Assembly (NCBI GenBank): GCA_003388555.1
Contig: QQVD01000037.1
Coordinates: 156,918 to 220,917, forward strand
Origin: Acidobacteriota bacterium
GTDB lineage: Bacteria; Acidobacteriota; Thermoanaerobaculia; Multivoradales; Multivoraceae
Length of the DNA: 64,000 bases
Reading direction: 5' to 3'
Shown: piece by piece, positions 61,443-64,000 of the stretch
How positions within the stretch are numbered: position 1 is the first letter of the stretch
How the letters are laid out: every line of letters begins with the position of its first letter
Notes under the pieces: model-generated
Told to the model about the DNA's origin: nothing
What the model saw: the letters and a program-made list of their open reading frames with translations, nothing else
Databases searched by the model: none
Position numbers and translations under genes: made by a program

Positions 61443-63860
61443 ATGCAAATATCGCGATGCGCTGTGGCGGCGCTGGTCTGCGCACTGCACCAGCCGCTCG
61501 CCGCGCAGCTCCTCCCCGACGGCTTCTCCGACACCGAGGTGCTCGCCGGCCTCGCCGAGCCGGCGACGCTGGTGTTCGCCCCCGACGGCCGCCTGTTCGT
61601 CGGCGAGCGCATCACCGGGCGGCTGCTGGTCGCCAAGCGTGGAGGCGACGACTGGACTCTCGAGAGCGAGCCCTTCTACGTCTTCGACATCCCCGTGAAC
61701 CCCGACGGCACCCCGGCGCGCCATCGCTCGTCCGGGCTGCGCGACATCGCCTTCGATCCGGCCTTCGCGGCCAACGGCTATGTCTACGCCTTCTTCATGA
61801 AGAACAACCCGCGCCACAACCGGGTGGTGCGGATCCAGGCCTCGGCGACGAATCCCGACGTCGCCGAGCCGGGCAGCGAGCTGCTGCTGATCGACCTGCC
61901 GTTCAACGCCACCGGCTCGTCGGGCAGCCACAACGGCGGCGGAGTGGAGTTCGGCAGCGACGGTCTGCTCTACATCACGACCGGTGACGGTTGGTCGGGC
62001 GGCGATCCGGTGCAGTCGCTCACCACCTTCACCGGCAAACTGCTGCGCATCCACTCCGACGGCACGATACCGACCGACAACCCGTTCTACGACACCGCCA
62101 CCGGCGCCTACAGGGCGATCTACGCGCGGGGCCTGCGCAACCCGTTCTCGATCTCCCGCAACGACGAGACCGGCGAGCTCTTCGTCAATGACGCCGTGGG
62201 AACCGCCAAGGCCAACGTCTACCTGGCGGCGCCGGGTCTCAACTACGGACACCAGGGAGGTCCGGCGCCGATCACGGCGCCGTGGGCCAACGCCGCCGCG
62301 GCGGGCGAGCTGGTGACCGGCGGCGCCTGGTACCCGCAGGAAGGCTCGTTCCCGTCCGAGATGCACGGCTCCTACTTCGTCGCGCTGTGGGGCTCGAACG
62401 GCGCCGACGACGACGGCGCGATCGGGCGGATCCGCTCGCGCAGCGATCCCGTCGCCGAGACGTTCGCGACCGAGGTGCACGACGGCGACCGCAAGCCGAT
62501 CCTCACCCGCGTCGATCCGCTCACCGGCGACCTCTTCTACGCCCTGACCACCTACGAGACGGACGACGGGAGCGTGCACCGCATCCGCTTCACCGACCAG
62601 CAGACCGCGGCGCCTCCGACCTTCGATCCGCCCGCTGGCCACTACGACGACCCGATCGCGGTCGAGATCGCCAGCGCGACGAGCGGTGCGGCGATCCACT
62701 ACACGACGGACGGTTCCGAGCCCGACGAGGACGATCCGCAGGCGACGGCGCCGGTCGACGTCGTCGAGAGCCTCACCCTGCGGGCCAGGGCCTACGCCCC
62801 GCCGCTGCCGCCGAGCCCGATCCGCGCCGCGGACTACCAGATCGGGCCGGTGCCCAACGAGCCACCGGTGGCCATCGCCGGCGCCGACCAGACCGCGGAG
62901 ATCGGCCAGCTGGTGGTGCTCAACGGTGCGGCGTCCTACGACCCCGACGGTGACGACGAGCAGCTGATCGAAGAGTGGCGCCAGCTCGCCGGACCGCCGC
63001 TCAGCTTCGTCGGCGACGACTTCGTTTCGTTCATCGAGCCGGTCGAGCAGGGCGTCTACGACTTCGAGCTCGAGGTCAGCGACGGCCAGGACACCGCCTT
63101 CGACCAGACCCGCGTCACGGTGGTGGCCTGCGTCGAGGACGTGGTCGAGGGCCTCGCCGGCCGCTGGAGCTTCGACGAAGGCTCGGGGGGATTCGCACTC
63201 GACAGCTCGCCGGGCGCCCGCGTCGGCACCCTGGAGGGACCGGCCTGGGACACCTCGGCCCCGGATGGCTCGAGCGCCTCGCTGCTCTTCGACGGAGTCG
63301 ACGACCGCGTCGATCTCGGCACCTTCGATCTCGCAGGCGGCGCCGTCTCGCTGGCTGCCTGGATGCGCGCCGACGACTTCGAGCATATGGACGGCCGGCT
63401 GATCAGCAAGGCGACGGGCGTCGAGGAAGATGGGCACTACTGGATGCTGTCGACGATCCAGCAGGCCGGCGAGCATCGCCTGCGGGTGCGGTTGCGCACG
63501 GGAGGTGAGACGACCACGCTGATCGCCAGCAGCGGGCCGCTCGTCGCCGGAACCTGGCACCACGCCGCGGCGACCTGGGACGGCGGCACGCTGCGACTCT
63601 TCCTCGACGGCGTGCCGGTCGGCAGTGTTGCCCTCATCGGCAGCATCGACACCGCGCCGTCAGTCCCGGTGGCGATCGGCGATCAACCGCAGGGCGGCCG
63701 CCCCTTCGACGGCGCCATCGATTCGGTGCGCCTCTATGCGCGCGCCCTGACCGTCGAAGAGATCGAAGTGCTGGCGGGACGGCGGAGTCGCTGCGAGCTG
63801 CTGTTCGGCGACGGTTTCGAAGACGGCAACACGGCCGCCTGGTCTTCGACCAGCGGCTAG
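61443..63860 (+). CDS. Exported PQQ-type sugar dehydrogenase with chitobiase-C, PKD and LamG domains
   Basis: 805 residues. Signal peptide M1 to about A21. Residues 25-390 are a glucose/sorbosone dehydrogenase beta-propeller (GLRDIAFDPAF..., NGGGVEFGSDGLLYITTGDG, YARGLRNPFSISRNDETGELFVNDAV), which would use PQQ and sit in the periplasm. Residues 395-460 look like a chitobiase/beta-hexosaminidase C-terminal domain (AIHYTTDGSEPDEDD), 465-560 like PKD and 575-780 like a LamG/concanavalin lectin. The end FGDGFEDGNTAAWS matches the tag of the divergent neighbour. A carbohydrate-oxidising exoenzyme with binding domains is the best guess. Confidence 0.85.
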   Translation: MQISRCAVAALVCALHQPLAAQLLPDGFSDTEVLAGLAEPATLVFAPDGRLFVGERITGRLLVAKRGGDDWTLESEPFYVFDIPVNPDGTPARHRSSGLRDIAFDPAFAANGYVYAFFMKNNPRHNRVVRIQASATNPDVAEPGSELLLIDLPFNATGSSGSHNGGGVEFGSDGLLYITTGDGWSGGDPVQSLTTFTGKLLRIHSDGTIPTDNPFYDTATGAYRAIYARGLRNPFSISRNDETGELFVNDAVGTAKANVYLAAPGLNYGHQGGPAPITAPWANAAAAGELVTGGAWYPQEGSFPSEMHGSYFVALWGSNGADDDGAIGRIRSRSDPVAETFATEVHDGDRKPILTRVDPLTGDLFYALTTYETDDGSVHRIRFTDQQTAAPPTFDPPAGHYDDPIAVEIASATSGAAIHYTTDGSEPDEDDPQATAPVDVVESLTLRARAYAPPLPPSPIRAADYQIGPVPNEPPVAIAGADQTAEIGQLVVLNGAASYDPDGDDEQLIEEWRQLAGPPLSFVGDDFVSFIEPVEQGVYDFELEVSDGQDTAFDQTRVTVVACVEDVVEGLAGRWSFDEGSGGFALDSSPGARVGTLEGPAWDTSAPDGSSASLLFDGVDDRVDLGTFDLAGGAVSLAAWMRADDFEHMDGRLISKATGVEEDGHYWMLSTIQQAGEHRLRVRLRTGGETTTLIASSGPLVAGTWHHAAATWDGGTLRLFLDGVPVGSVALIGSIDTAPSVPVAIGDQPQGGRPFDGAIDSVRLYARALTVEEIEVLAGRRSRCELLFGDGFEDGNTAAWSSTSG

Positions 63861-64000
63861 TGTTGCCGCTTCTCGAGGAAGTCCCCGCCGTCCTGGCGGT
63901 CGGCGTGTGCGTGGGGCGAAGACGGCAACCCGGACCCTCATCTTCGACCAGCGGCTAGTGTTGCCGCTTCTCGAGGAAGTCCCCGCCGTCCTGGCGGTCG
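63843..64000 (+). repeat. 98-bp-spaced direct repeat at the 3' end of the last gene
   Basis: A 60-bp sequence starting TCTTCGACCAGCGGCTAG, which contains the stop codon of the sugar-dehydrogenase gene, occurs at 63843-63902 and again exactly at 63941-64000, the window edge. A 13-bp upstream piece, CGAAGACGGCAAC (63818 and 63917), is also duplicated, so the tag-coding 3' end itself has been copied. It may continue beyond the window. Confidence 0.9.

Noticed and set aside
61359..63563. Upstream extension of the beta-helix gene by about 735 codons
   Set aside because: It is antisense to the sugar dehydrogenase and its sequence is Arg/Val/Asp-rich shadow; the signal peptide near 61286 marks the real start.

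Overview
The window is very GC-rich and densely packed with genes on both strands. It reads as a chromosome segment of a free-living, Gram-negative-type bacterium, most likely an acidobacterium and possibly of the Thermoanaerobaculia type. The pointers are two very large duplicated ABC permeases of the 'acidobacterial duplicated orphan permease' (ADOP) kind, one translationally coupled to a PadR regulator. There are also two ASPIC/FG-GAP (CRTAC1-type) exported proteins, a tricorn-type protease, many large exported beta-propeller, beta-helix or LamG proteins, and a C-terminal 'DGFE..W' tag on two neighbours. The lineage is an inference from gene content. I saw no tRNA, rRNA, CRISPR array, transposase or phage gene.

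Layout. 1-3387 (minus) is a short operon of envelope-polysaccharide type: a DsbA-fold isomerase-like protein, a sugar nucleotidyltransferase, a lipid-linked oligosaccharide flippase and a glycosyltransferase cut by the window edge. 3494-5973 (minus) holds an exported repetitive protein and an orphan LolD/MacB-type ATPase. The gap 5974-6666 carries G-quadruplex-like runs, a 14-bp tandem repeat, hairpins and a mirrored pyrimidine tract. 6667-10205 (plus) is a CRTAC1 protein plus a TPR protein. 10257-19133 (minus) holds a stand-alone B12-binding sensor, a tiny conserved protein, a tricorn protease, an SDR, an Arg-rich small protein, MgtE and a DksA-type zinc-finger protein. 19281-22051 (minus) encodes a sigma-54 activator with a degenerate receiver and a NahK-like kinase. 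22134-29142 (plus) is a tight run: WbuC-like cupin, histidine kinase, NtrC-type regulator, CRTAC1 lipoprotein and BNR protein. Then come a four-CBS protein, two tandem paralogous glycosyltransferase-39-like membrane proteins, a small membrane protein, ADOP permease 1 with a DUF4097 protein, and a possibly frameshifted small gene.

39387-42155 (minus) is the most interesting part. A copper type II monooxygenase-like protein with a haem c site is followed by a periplasmic thioredoxin-fold protein whose reading frame crosses an in-frame TGA. That TGA sits exactly at the redox motif and is followed by a 7-bp/3-nt hairpin with the geometry of a bacterial SECIS. I annotate it as one selenoprotein with an unusual U-G-C motif.

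42483-64000 continues with a diguanylate cyclase, a lipoprotein-sorting-like protein, a giant C25 (gingipain-type) peptidase, an AraC regulator, a DUF1579-like protein and ADOP permease 2 with PadR. After these come a seven-Asp-box protein with two copies of an uncharacterised C-terminal domain, and an exported protein divergent from a cysteine-rich MarR regulator. That intergene carries palindromic operators whose half-site recurs in the hairpin behind the target gene. The window closes with an exported Pcm-like methyltransferase and two divergent exported proteins sharing the C-terminal tag. A direct repeat of the last gene's 3' end reaches the window edge.
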